Part shown: positions 1 through 7,502 of the stretch, in pieces | Position numbering within the stretch: the stretch's first letter is position 1 | How the letters are laid out: each line of letters opens with the position of its first letter | From: Methylobacterium sp. WSM2598 | GTDB taxonomy: Bacteria; Pseudomonadota; Alphaproteobacteria; Rhizobiales; Beijerinckiaceae | Reading direction: 5' to 3' | Assembly: GCF_000379105.1 (NCBI RefSeq) | Contig: NZ_KB900609.1 | Span: 7,364,939-7,428,938, forward strand | DNA length: 64,000 nt | Program-made: the position numbers and the translations under genes | The notes under the pieces: generated by a model | The model's input: only the letters and a program-made list of their open reading frames with translations | Database searches by the model: none | What the model was told of the DNA's origin: nothing

Positions 1-419
1 GCCTCGACGGCGAGATGCCGGACGTGAGGAACCTGCGCATCCCGGTGCGCTACCTCGCCAACCTGCTCACCGCCGGCAACGAGGCGCCGGTGGTGACCGG
101 CCTCGAGCGGATGCTCGCGATGCGGGCCTACATGCGCGCCAAGACCGTCGACGGGGTGGTGGACGAGGCCCTGGCGGCCCGGGTCGGCCTGAGCGCCGCC
201 CAGGTCGAGGAGATGTACCGGGTCATGGCGATCGCGAATTACGAGGACCGGTTCGTGATCCCGACCAGCCACCGCGAGATGGGCCTGGAGGACGCCTACG
301 ACCTGCGCGGCTCCTGCGGCTTCTCCTTCGGCAACGGCTGCTCGGGCGGCCGCACCGAGGCGAACCTGTTCGGCGCGCCGAAGGCCGCCAGGGTCAAGAC
401 CCCCGTGGACGTCGCCTGA
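1..419 (+). CDS. narH: Respiratory nitrate reductase beta subunit, C-terminal part (5' cut by window)
   Basis: Only the last ~139 codons are present and the frame is open to the window start. NarH is the iron-sulfur electron-transfer subunit of the cytoplasmic-face nitrate reductase NarGHI. The visible part ends with a Cys-containing tail (GSCGFSFGNGCSGG near the C terminus) typical of NarH, where residues close to the last cluster pack against NarI. It is followed after 14 bp by narJ and then narI, in the canonical narGHJI order, so narG is expected just upstream of the window. Confidence rests on both the sequence and the operon order. Confidence 0.9.
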   Translation, partial: LDGEMPDVRNLRIPVRYLANLLTAGNEAPVVTGLERMLAMRAYMRAKTVDGVVDEALAARVGLSAAQVEEMYRVMAIANYEDRFVIPTSHREMGLEDAYDLRGSCGFSFGNGCSGGRTEANLFGAPKAARVKTPVDVA

Positions 420-433
420 GGCGGAGCACCGAC

Positions 434-1180
434 ATGAAGACGCTGAAGGCCCTCTCGGCCCTGCTCACCTACCCGTCGCCCGCGCTGGCGCGGGCGGTCC
501 CGGAGATCCGCGACGTCCTGCACGACGAGGGCGTCCTCGCCCGACCGCGGCGCGACGCCCTGGAGCCGCTGCTGCGCGACCTCGCCGCCGGGGACCTCTA
601 CGACCTGCAGGAGCGCTACGGGATGCTGTTCGACCGCACCCGCTCGCTCTCGCTGCACCTGTTCGAGCACGTGCACGGCGAGAGCCGCGACCGCGGCCAG
701 GCCATGGTCGACCTGCGCGGGGTCTACGAGGCGGCGGGCTTCGCGATCGAGGGCGGCGACCTGCCCGACTTCGTGCCGCTCTTCCTGGAATTCTGCGCGC
801 TGCGCCCGCCCGCGGAGGCGCGCCAGCTCCTGGCCGAGCCGGCCCACGTGCTCGCCGCCCTCGGCGAGCGCCTGCGCAAGCGGGACACGGCCTACGCGGC
901 CGTGTTCGAGGCGCTCGTCGCCCTCGCGGCCGCCGCGCCGAGCGAGGAGGCGCGCGGCGCCGTGGTCCCGGACGCGGGCGAGGACCCGACCGATCTCGGG
1001 GCGCTCGACGCCGCCTGGGAGGAGGTGGAGGTCCGCTTCGGGCTCGGGGCGGACGCCGCCTGCGGGACCGAGAGCCTCGCCGCCAAGCTGCGCCAGGCCC
1101 GGCGCCCGGCGCCCGGGGTCGAGGTGCCCGGGGCGCATCCGTCCCGCGCCGTCTTCACCCACCTGTCCTCCCGCGCCTGA
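434..1180 (+). CDS. narJ: Nitrate reductase molybdenum cofactor assembly chaperone NarJ
   Basis: 248 residues, the usual NarJ size. NarJ-type chaperones (TorD-like all-helical fold) bind the NarG precursor, allow molybdenum cofactor insertion and hold back membrane attachment until the enzyme is complete. The N terminus (LKALSALLTYPSP) and the central YGMLFDRTRSLSLHLFEHVHG stretch are characteristic of NarJ. The gene lies between narH and narI, 14 bp and 12 bp from its neighbours, so translation is probably coupled. The ATG at 434 has GGCGGAGCACCGAC upstream as a plausible ribosome site. Confidence 0.93.
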   Translation: MKTLKALSALLTYPSPALARAVPEIRDVLHDEGVLARPRRDALEPLLRDLAAGDLYDLQERYGMLFDRTRSLSLHLFEHVHGESRDRGQAMVDLRGVYEAAGFAIEGGDLPDFVPLFLEFCALRPPAEARQLLAEPAHVLAALGERLRKRDTAYAAVFEALVALAAAAPSEEARGAVVPDAGEDPTDLGALDAAWEEVEVRFGLGADAACGTESLAAKLRQARRPAPGVEVPGAHPSRAVFTHLSSRA

Positions 1181-1192
1181 GGAGAGAGGGCC

Positions 1193-1957
1193 ATGGCAAG
1201 CAACCTCAACCACGTCCTGTTCGGCTGGTACCCCTATCTCTGCCTGACCGTGTTCCTGGTCGGCTCGCTCCTGCGCTTCGACCGCGAGCAGTACACGTGG
1301 AAGGCCGGCTCCAGCCAGCTCCTGCGCCGCAGGCAGCTGATGCTCGGCTCGGTGCTGTTCCACGTCGGCGTGCTGGCGATCCTGGCCGGCCACACGCTCG
1401 GCCTGCTGACCCCGATCGCGGTCTTCGACGCCGTGGGCGTGAGCCACGGCTTCAAGCAGGGCCTCGCCATCGTGGCGGGCGGTGTCGCGGGCACGGCCTG
1501 CTTCGTCGGCCTCAGCCTGCTGGTGCACCGGCGGCTGTTCGACCCGCGCATCCGGGCGACCTCGTCGGTCTCGGACACGGCGATCCTCCTGATGCTCTAC
1601 GCCCAGCTGATCCTCGGGCTGTCGACCATCCCGGTCTCGCTCGGCCACATGGACGGCCACGAGATGGTCAAGTTCATGACCTGGGCCCAGGGCGTGCTGA
1701 CGCTGCGGCCCGGCCTCGCCGAGATCGTCGCGGACGTGCACCCGGTGTTCAAGCTGCACATCGTGCTCGGCATGACGATTCTCCTGGTGTTCCCGTTCAC
1801 CCGCCTCGTCCACGTCTGGTCGGCGCCGGTCTGGTACCTCGGCCGCCGCGGCTACCAGGTGGTGCGCACGAGGAGGCCGCGGCCCGTCCGCGAGGCCGCA
1901 GCGCGCCCCGCCCTCTCGGGGATCCGCCCCGTCCCCGCCCCGCAGCCGGCGGAGTGA
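1193..1957 (+). CDS. narI: Respiratory nitrate reductase gamma subunit (cytochrome b)
   Basis: 254 residues with five likely membrane helices. NarI oxidises quinol and passes electrons through two b-type haems to NarH. Four histidines lie where NarI places its axial ligands: H57 and H67 in helix 2, and H189 and H207 in the last helix pair (HPVFKLH and LVHVWS). The C terminus runs on as a Pro/Arg-rich cytoplasmic tail of about 40 residues. The ATG at 1193 follows GAGGAGAGAGG. It completes the nar structural set; the next gene starts 68 bp downstream. Confidence 0.95.
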   Translation: MASNLNHVLFGWYPYLCLTVFLVGSLLRFDREQYTWKAGSSQLLRRRQLMLGSVLFHVGVLAILAGHTLGLLTPIAVFDAVGVSHGFKQGLAIVAGGVAGTACFVGLSLLVHRRLFDPRIRATSSVSDTAILLMLYAQLILGLSTIPVSLGHMDGHEMVKFMTWAQGVLTLRPGLAEIVADVHPVFKLHIVLGMTILLVFPFTRLVHVWSAPVWYLGRRGYQVVRTRRPRPVREAAARPALSGIRPVPAPQPAE

Positions 1958-2025
1958 CCCCGTCCCGGGGCTCGCCCCGGGCTCCCCCTCCCCCGCGCCG
2001 AGACGCCCGACCCGAGACGCCCACC

Positions 2026-2859
2026 ATGTCCGCCTGCTCCCTCCACCCCGTTCCCGACGCCCCCAGGCCGCCGATCCGGGTCAACGGCGTCACCATCTCC
2101 CGCGCGGCGATCTCGCGCGAGGTGCAGAACCACCCGGCCCCGACCCCGGTCGCGGCCTGGAGGGCGGCGGCGCTCGCCCTGGTGCTGCGCGAGGCGCTCG
2201 GGCAGGAGGCGAGGCGCCTGGGCATCGCGGCGCAGCCCGCGCGCGACGCGGAGGGGCGCCGCGAGACCGAGGAGGAGGCCCGCATGCGGGCGCTCGTCGA
2301 GCGCGAAGTGGCCGTGCCCGCGCCGACCGAGGAGGAGTGCCGGCGCTACTACGAGCGCAACCCCGCCCGCTTCCGCACGCCGGACCTGTTCGAGGCGTCG
2401 CACATCCTGTTCGCCGCGGCCAGGGACGACGCGGCCGCCTACGAGCTCGCCCGGCTCAACGCCCACATGATCATCGCGATGCTCGAGGAGGATCCGGACA
2501 CGTTCGAGGAACTGGCGCGGCTGCACTCGGCCTGCCCCTCGGGCGAGGTCGGCGGCAGCCTCGGCCAGGTCACGACCGGGCAGACCACGCCGGATTTCGA
2601 GGCGGCGCTGCGCGGCATGCGCCCCGGCGAGATCTCCCGCGCACCCGTCGAGACCCGCTACGGCGTCCACGTCATCCGCCTCGGGCGCCGCCTCGACGGG
2701 GGCACCCTCCCCTTCGAGGCCGCGAGCCCGCGCATCGCCGCGTACCTGTCCGAGGCGGTCCGGCGCCGCGCCCAGGCGCAGTACGTCGCCCGGCTCCTCG
2801 GGCAGGCGCGCATCGAGGGCATCGAGATCCCGGCGCCGGGCGCGCTCAACGTCAATTGA
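2026..2859 (+). CDS. PpiC-type peptidyl-prolyl isomerase of the nar cluster
   Basis: 277 residues. Residues ~118-225 form a parvulin (PpiC) domain: the FEASHILF strand, the FEELARLHSACPSGEVGG segment, and the GVHVIRLGRR end. The N-terminal ~100 residues are helical, as in NifM/SurA-like foldases, and no signal peptide is seen, so a cytoplasmic role is likely. Foldases of this kind are found next to narGHJI in several proteobacteria and probably help fold a reductase subunit, although the exact client is unproven. An in-frame open stretch extends far upstream through narI; the ATG at 2026 is preferred because the upstream part is a shadow of narI. Confidence 0.8.
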   Translation: MSACSLHPVPDAPRPPIRVNGVTISRAAISREVQNHPAPTPVAAWRAAALALVLREALGQEARRLGIAAQPARDAEGRRETEEEARMRALVEREVAVPAPTEEECRRYYERNPARFRTPDLFEASHILFAAARDDAAAYELARLNAHMIIAMLEEDPDTFEELARLHSACPSGEVGGSLGQVTTGQTTPDFEAALRGMRPGEISRAPVETRYGVHVIRLGRRLDGGTLPFEAASPRIAAYLSEAVRRRAQAQYVARLLGQARIEGIEIPAPGALNVN

Positions 2860-2869
2860 GGAGAGCGCC

Positions 2870-3178
2870 ATGCTGCTCGGCGACATCATCGCGCGACTCG
2901 ACGACGAGGCCGTCGCCGCCGAGACCCTCGTCCAGCTCGGCGACCTCGTCCTGCTCGGCCGGGTCCAGGAGGCCGCGGCCCGCGCGGGTGTGGCGCCCGG
3001 CGCCTTCGCGGCGCGGGCGGTCGGCCTGTTCTCCGACACCGCCTCCGACGAGGAGTGGGTCGGCCTGATCGGCGCGATGGGCCGGACGACCGAGCCCGGC
3101 CTCGCCTGCCTGCGCCGGATGGTCGAATTCGCGCTGAGCGCCCCGGGAGGCTCCCATGCCTGCGGACACCGCCACTGA
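2870..3178 (+). CDS. Small nar-cluster protein of unknown function
   Basis: 102 residues, with the start at ATG 2870 behind GAGGAGAGCGCC. It begins MLLGDIIARLDDE and is rich in Ala, Leu and acidic residues, predicted mostly helical, with no signal peptide or membrane helix. The last residues contain HACGHRH, a possible metal-binding tail, although this tail lies in the part that overlaps the next gene by 23 bp and may simply reflect the overlap. The gene sits 10 bp after the PpiC gene and is certainly co-transcribed with it. No family is recognised with confidence. Confidence 0.65.
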   Translation: MLLGDIIARLDDEAVAAETLVQLGDLVLLGRVQEAAARAGVAPGAFAARAVGLFSDTASDEEWVGLIGAMGRTTEPGLACLRRMVEFALSAPGGSHACGHRH

Positions 3179-3740
3179 GCCCGCCGCGAACGCGCGCGCG
3201 GGGCGCGAGGCCTTCGCCCCGCCCGACCGCGGCCTGCTCGCGCACCCGCTCGACTACCTCCTCGTCGACCACCTGCGCATGCGACGGCTCTGCACCCTCG
3301 CCGAGCAGACCGCCGACGAGGACGCCGTCGACCGCGCCCTCGCCCTCGCGCTCGCCGGCCACCTCGTCGGCGACCTCTCCATCCACGGGCTCGACGACGA
3401 GGAGGACCTCCACCCGCTGGTGCGGCGCAGGGCCTGGCCCGAGGACCGCGTCGAGGACGTGCTCGGCGCGCTCGCCGGCGACCACGCGCTCGGGGAGCAG
3501 CTGGTCGCGGCCCTGGCGCAGGGCCTGTCGGCCGTGGCCGGCGGCGCGGCGCCGGACGACGGCCTGCGCCGGTCCCTCCGCCTGTTCGCGTCCCGCCTGC
3601 GCCGGCGCGTGGCCGTCGAGAACGCGCTCGTCATGCCGCTCGCCGGGACGCGGCTGACGGCGGCGGACTTGGCGGGCCTGTCGCGGCGGATGGCGGCGCG
3701 CCGGGGATGGCGGCTTGCGGGCGGGGTCGGCCATGCCTGA
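3156..3740 (+). CDS. Hemerythrin-like HHE domain protein
   Basis: 194 residues, helical, with spaced His and acidic residues resembling a hemerythrin HHE domain: HPLDYLLVDHLR near residue 30, then IHGLDDEEDLHPL near residue 77, and a later DHALGEQL. Such proteins hold a di-iron centre and sense or scavenge O2 or NO. In denitrification neighbourhoods they are usually linked to nitric oxide handling or iron-sulfur repair. The start overlaps the previous gene by 23 bp and the end overlaps the carbonic anhydrase start, so the genes are translationally coupled. The ligand set is incomplete by eye, so metal binding is inferred rather than shown. Confidence 0.6.
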   Translation: MPADTATEPAANARAGREAFAPPDRGLLAHPLDYLLVDHLRMRRLCTLAEQTADEDAVDRALALALAGHLVGDLSIHGLDDEEDLHPLVRRRAWPEDRVEDVLGALAGDHALGEQLVAALAQGLSAVAGGAAPDDGLRRSLRLFASRLRRRVAVENALVMPLAGTRLTAADLAGLSRRMAARRGWRLAGGVGHA

Positions 3741-4509
3741 CCGGACCATCGCGGACCTGTTCGACCGGAACGCCGACTGGGCCATCGCCAAGACGCGGCA
3801 GGACCCCGGCTACTTCCGCCGGCTGGCGGCGCAGCAGGCCCCCGACTTCCTGTGGATCGGCTGCTCGGATTCCCGCGTGCCGGCCAACGAGATCATCGGG
3901 CTCGACCCGGGCGAGCTGTTCGTCCACCGCAACGTCGCCAACGTGGTGCACACGGGCGACCTCAACCTGCTCTCGGTGCTCGAATACGCGGTCGGGACGC
4001 TCGGCGTGCGGCACATCATCGTGTGCGGGCATTACGGGTGCGGCGGGGTGCGCCGGGCGTTGCGGTGCGACGGCGGATCCCTGGTCGACCACTGGCTCGC
4101 GCCGGTCGCCGCCATCCACGCGCGCCAGCGCGACCGGTTCGCCCCGATCCGCGACGCGGAGGCCCGGGTCAACCTGCTCTGCGAGCTCAACGTCGAGGCG
4201 CAGGTCGCGCGCGTGGCGCGCACGCCCATCGTCCGCGCCGCCTGGGCGGCGGGCCGCCCGCTGCAGGTTCACGGCTGGATCTACGGGTTGCGGGACGGCC
4301 TGGTGCGCGACCTCTGCGTCACGCACGACGCCGCGGGGCCGCGGGCGTCGCCCGTCCCGGCGCGGCACGTCGACCCGACGCCGGCCGACGACCGCTCGGC
4401 TCAGATCAGGCTCAGCGCCGTGCACCTGCTCGACGGCGTCGAGGATGCCCCCTGCGGGGAGGCGGATGCCCGCCGGAGCATGGACCACCGAGAGGCCGCC
4501 GCACCATGA
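3733..4509 (+). CDS. Beta-carbonic anhydrase
   Basis: 258 residues from ATG 3733 (MPDRTIADLF); an in-frame ATG at 3715 is less likely. It interconverts CO2 and bicarbonate. Zinc ligands C44, H100 and C103 are visible in IGCSDSRV and CGHYGCGG, and the Asp46-Arg48 dyad is present, so the active site looks complete. The C-terminal ~35 residues extend past the usual domain and are not recognised. The start overlaps the end of the hemerythrin-like gene and the stop overlaps the moaA start as ATGA. Its place in a nar/molybdenum-cofactor operon is unusual; a role in pH or bicarbonate balance during nitrate respiration is a guess. Confidence 0.9.
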   Translation: MPDRTIADLFDRNADWAIAKTRQDPGYFRRLAAQQAPDFLWIGCSDSRVPANEIIGLDPGELFVHRNVANVVHTGDLNLLSVLEYAVGTLGVRHIIVCGHYGCGGVRRALRCDGGSLVDHWLAPVAAIHARQRDRFAPIRDAEARVNLLCELNVEAQVARVARTPIVRAAWAAGRPLQVHGWIYGLRDGLVRDLCVTHDAAGPRASPVPARHVDPTPADDRSAQIRLSAVHLLDGVEDAPCGEADARRSMDHREAAAP

Positions 4510-5528
4510 CCTGCCCGGTCCCCGCCCGCTCCGGCCACCCGCTCGTCGACGGGTACGGCCGGCACGTCAGCTACCTGCGCGTGTCGGTGACGGACCGCTG
4601 CGACCTGCGCTGCACTTACTGCATGGCCGAGCGGATGACCTTCCTGCCCCGGCGCGACCTCCTCACCCTGGAGGAGCTCGACCGGCTCTGCTCGGCCTTC
4701 GTGGCGCGCGGCGTGCGCCGGATCCGGCTCACCGGCGGCGAGCCCCTGGTGCGCCGGGACGTCGTCCGGCTGCTCGACTCCCTCTCCCGGCACCTCGGGG
4801 CGGGCGGGCTCGACGAACTGACCCTGACCACGAACGGGACCCTGCTGGCGGCCCGCGCGCGCGACCTCGCCGCGTGCGGCGTGCGGCGGGTCAACGTCTC
4901 CCTCGACACGCTCGACCCGGACCGCTACCGCGCCATCACCCGCCGCGGGGATCTCGGCGCGGTCCTCGACGGGCTCGACGCCGCGCAGGCCGCCGGCCTG
5001 TCCGTGAAGCTGAACGCGGTGGCGCTCAAGGGGACCAACGAGGACGAGCTGGAGCACCTCGTGCGGTTCGCGCACGGGCGCGGCATGGACGTGACCCTGA
5101 TCGAGGTCATGCCGCTCGGCGAGGTCGGACCCGACCGAGCCGACCAGTTCCTCCCCCTCGACGTCGTGCGTCGGCGCCTGGCGCGGCGCCTCACCCTTGA
5201 ACCGCTGGCATACCGCTCGGCCGGCCCGGCCCGCTACGTCCGCGTCGCGGAGACGGGCGGGCGGCTCGGCTTCATCACCCCGCTGACCCACAATTTCTGC
5301 GAGGGCTGCGACCGGGTGCGGGTGACCTGCACCGGCATGCTCTACACCTGCCTCGGGCACGAGGAGGGGCGCGACCTGCGCGCCGCGCTCCGGGGCTCGG
5401 AGGGCGACGGGCTGCTGCAGGCGGCGATCGACGCCGCCGTCCTGCACAAGCCGAAGGGCCACGACTTCGTCATCGGACGGGGCGCCGGGGCCGCGCTGGC
5501 CCGCCACATGAGCGTCACGGGAGGTTAG
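4506..5528 (+). CDS. moaA: GTP 3',8-cyclase MoaA
   Basis: 340 residues, the usual MoaA length. This radical SAM enzyme makes the first intermediate of molybdenum cofactor synthesis. The N-terminal cluster motif is C32-x3-C36-x2-C39 (CDLRCTYC). The C-terminal cluster motif is visible as FCEGCDRVRVTC, and the protein ends in Gly-Gly, which MoaA needs for activity. The start overlaps the carbonic anhydrase stop by 4 bp. Having moaA and mog inside the nar operon means cofactor supply rises with nitrate reductase. Confidence 0.96.
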   Translation: MTCPVPARSGHPLVDGYGRHVSYLRVSVTDRCDLRCTYCMAERMTFLPRRDLLTLEELDRLCSAFVARGVRRIRLTGGEPLVRRDVVRLLDSLSRHLGAGGLDELTLTTNGTLLAARARDLAACGVRRVNVSLDTLDPDRYRAITRRGDLGAVLDGLDAAQAAGLSVKLNAVALKGTNEDELEHLVRFAHGRGMDVTLIEVMPLGEVGPDRADQFLPLDVVRRRLARRLTLEPLAYRSAGPARYVRVAETGGRLGFITPLTHNFCEGCDRVRVTCTGMLYTCLGHEEGRDLRAALRGSEGDGLLQAAIDAAVLHKPKGHDFVIGRGAGAALARHMSVTGG

Positions 5529-5530
5529 CC

Positions 5531-6058
5531 GTGGACATGGCCCGCATCGGCATCCTGACCGTCTCGGACCGCGCCTCGGCCGGCCTCTACGCCGACGAGG
5601 GCGGCCCGGCGATCTGGGCGGAACTCGCGCACCTGCTCGCCTCGCCCTGGGAGCCGGTCGCCCGGCTCGTGCCGGACGGTCTGGAGAGCGTGCGCGACGC
5701 CATCATCGACCTCGTCGATGGCGAGGGGTGCGACCTCGTTCTCACGACCGGCGGGACGGGCCCGGCACCGCGCGACCTCACGCCCGAGGGGACGCGGGCG
5801 GCCTGCGAGCGGATGATGCCGGGATTCGGCGAGGTGCTGCGCGCGCGCAGCCTGGAGCAGGTCCCGACGGCCATCCTGTCACGCCAGACCGCCGGCATCC
5901 GCGGCCGGGCCCTCGTCATCAACCTGCCGGGACGCCCGTCCTCGATCCGCCTGTCCCTGCTCGCAATCATGCCGGCGGTGCCCTACTGCCTCGACCTGAT
6001 CGGGGCGGCGCGCATCGAGACCGACCCCGCCGTGGTGCGGGCCTTCCGGCCGTCCTGA
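5531..6058 (+). CDS. mog: Molybdopterin adenylyltransferase (MogA/MoaB family)
   Basis: 175 residues. It adenylates molybdopterin before metal insertion. The MPT-binding motif LTTGGTGPAPRDLTPEGT is intact near residue 70. The listed start is GTG 5531, 2 bp after the moaA stop; an ATG at 5537 (MARIGILTV) is equally plausible because family members usually begin close to the RIGILTVSDRAS strand. It forms one unit with moaA. MogA and MoaB cannot be separated by eye. Confidence 0.9.
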   Translation: MDMARIGILTVSDRASAGLYADEGGPAIWAELAHLLASPWEPVARLVPDGLESVRDAIIDLVDGEGCDLVLTTGGTGPAPRDLTPEGTRAACERMMPGFGEVLRARSLEQVPTAILSRQTAGIRGRALVINLPGRPSSIRLSLLAIMPAVPYCLDLIGAARIETDPAVVRAFRPS

Positions 6059-6073
6059 AATCTGCTCCGAGAC

Positions 6074-6115
6074 CGGTTCCCCGCCATCGGTTCTCCGCCA
6101 TCGGTTCTCCGCCAT
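6074..6115. repeat. Triplicated 14-bp direct repeat overlapping a start codon
   Basis: Three head-to-tail copies of CGGTTCTCCGCCAT (the first has one change) fill the space between mog and the DUF2478 gene. The last two bases of the third copy are the AT of the ATG at 6114. No good Shine-Dalgarno sequence precedes that ATG. Confidence 0.85.
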
Positions 6116-6698
6116 GTGCGCCTCCTCCATCTGCGTCGTCGCCTACGGGCGCGCGAGCCGCCCCGACGTGGTCCTGGCGGAAGTCGTCCGCCGGCTCGCC
6201 GGCGCCGGATACCGGGTGGGCGGCCTGCTCCAGTTCCGCCGCGGAGGCACTCCGTCGCGCTGCGCGAGCCTGTTCCTGGAGGAGATCGGGTCCGGCCGGC
6301 GGGTGGAGATCTTCGAGAGCCGCGGCGGCGCGGCGCGCGGGTGCCGCCTGACCACCTGCGGTCTCGCGGAGGGGGCCGCCTGGCTCGCGGCCGCGGTCGC
6401 GGCGGAGCCGGAGCTCCTGTTCGTCAACCGCTTCGGCCGTCAGGAGGCCGAGGGGCGGGGGCTCCGCGCCGAGACGGCGGCGGCGATCGTGGCCGGCATC
6501 CCGTCGGTCGTGCCGGTGAGCGAGGCGCTGCTGCCCGCATGGCGCGCCTTCGCGGGAGAGGAGGACGCCGTCATGCCCCCGGATGCGGACCGGATCGAGG
6601 CGTGGTGCCGCGGCCGGCTGCTCACGCGCCCATCGCCGTCAGGGCGCGCGGGGGCCCTGGACGGGATGGGCGGCGACGCGCCGGCCCGGCACGCCTGA
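6114..6698 (+). CDS. DUF2478 family protein
   Basis: 194 residues. It matches the DUF2478 type (ICVVAYGRAS start; LLFVNRFGRQEAEGRGLR in the middle), a family found near molybdenum transport and nitrate genes and distantly like THEP1 nucleotidases. The glycine-rich loop at the N terminus lacks a clear Walker A Lys-Ser/Thr, so nucleotide hydrolysis is doubtful. It is the last gene of the nar/Moco transcript. The TGA stop is also the first triplet of a dispersed R2 repeat (TGATCCGGGATCC), so its C terminus may have been reset by that repeat. Confidence 0.75.
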   Translation: MCASSICVVAYGRASRPDVVLAEVVRRLAGAGYRVGGLLQFRRGGTPSRCASLFLEEIGSGRRVEIFESRGGAARGCRLTTCGLAEGAAWLAAAVAAEPELLFVNRFGRQEAEGRGLRAETAAAIVAGIPSVVPVSEALLPAWRAFAGEEDAVMPPDADRIEAWCRGRLLTRPSPSGRAGALDGMGGDAPARHA

Positions 6699-6780
6699 TC
6701 CGGGATCCGCTTGATCGAAGCGGATCACGAGCCTGCGCGGCGCCTGTGCGCGGCGCCTGAGCGAAGTCGACATCCGCGGA
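6695..6780 (-). repeat. Dispersed repeat R2, copy 1
   Basis: TGATCCGGGATCCGCTTGAT followed by GCGGATCACGAGCCTGCGCG and two GGCGCCTG units. Read on the minus strand it matches the copy at 14884-14973 almost base for base. The end nearest the DUF2478 gene folds into a GATCC-rich hairpin. Confidence 0.85.
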
Positions 6781-6949
6781 TCGTGCGCGCAGCGGCCGCG
6801 CCGGCCGCTGCGGCCCAGCCGCCGTCACCCGAATCCTCGGCCGGGCTTCCCGGCCGCCGGCCGGCAGCGGGCTGCGCGGGGTGGCCGCTGCGTGCCGTGC
6901 AACCCGGGAGGCCCCTGCTCGCCGCGATCCCTGTTCACGGTGACCGTGA

Positions 6950-7342
6950 TCAATCCCGCAGGCGCTCCCGGAGGGAGGGGGGCTGGTGGCCGAGCGCCTC
7001 CAGGCCCTCGCCGGTGATCCGGTCGGGCGTCCAAGCCGGGCTCCAGACCAGCGTGACGACGACGTCGGGGCAGTCGCCGAAGCGCCGGCGGAGATGCTCC
7101 CGGGCGTCCTCCACCAGGAGACCGCCGAGCGGGCAGGTGCGCGTGGTGAGCGTCAGGTCGACCTCGACGCGGTCCGGCGTGCGGAGTGCCCGGTAGACGA
7201 GGCCGAGGGCGACGACGCTGACGCCCACCTCGGGGTCGAGCACGCCCTTGAGGCAATCCAGCACGTCCGGGTCGAGGGAACCGGGATCGTCCGCCGCCTC
7301 GGTCTCCTGCCGCGCCGCGCGACGTCTCAGCCAGGACAGCAT
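6950..7342 (-). CDS. DUF59 / MIP18-family iron-sulfur assembly-type protein
   Basis: 130 residues from the ATG at 7342 (MLSWLRRRAARQ), chosen because GGGAGGGGGTGACG precedes it; a longer open frame to 7411 runs over the Fnr-type box. The central DPEVGVSVVALGLVY and LTTRTCPLGGLL segments are the hallmark of the DUF59/PaaD-like fold, which aids iron-sulfur cluster insertion. It is divergent from nnrS with the Fnr-type box between them. Such proteins often accompany nnrS in denitrifiers and may repair or load clusters damaged by NO. Confidence 0.85.
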   Translation of the reverse strand: MLSWLRRRAARQETEAADDPGSLDPDVLDCLKGVLDPEVGVSVVALGLVYRALRTPDRVEVDLTLTTRTCPLGGLLVEDAREHLRRRFGDCPDVVVTLVWSPAWTPDRITGEGLEALGHQPPSLRERLRD

Positions 7343-7397
7343 CGTCACCCCCTCCCGTGGTCGCGTCCGGAAGATGTGACCTGTGCCAATCATGGCC

Positions 7398-7411
7398 TTG
7401 ATCCAGGTCAA
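7398..7411. promoter_or_regulatory. Fnr/FixK/Anr-type box
   Basis: TTGATCCAGGTCAA fits the TTGA-N6-TCAA consensus exactly. It lies 56 bp before the DUF59 start and 91 bp before the nnrS start, so one site could activate both divergent genes when oxygen is low. Confidence 0.7.
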
Positions 7412-7502
7412 TCAGCATCGTCGTCGGAGCCGCTATCCGGGATCGGACCGCCCGGCCGGCGCGCGCCGCCCTGGCGGGCCAGCCGAGCGAGGAGGGACGG
7501 CC

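Noticed and set aside
296..1813. 505-codon minus-strand open frame across the nar genes
   Set aside because: GC-rich shadow of narH/narJ/narI with His/Arg/Glu-rich non-protein-like composition.
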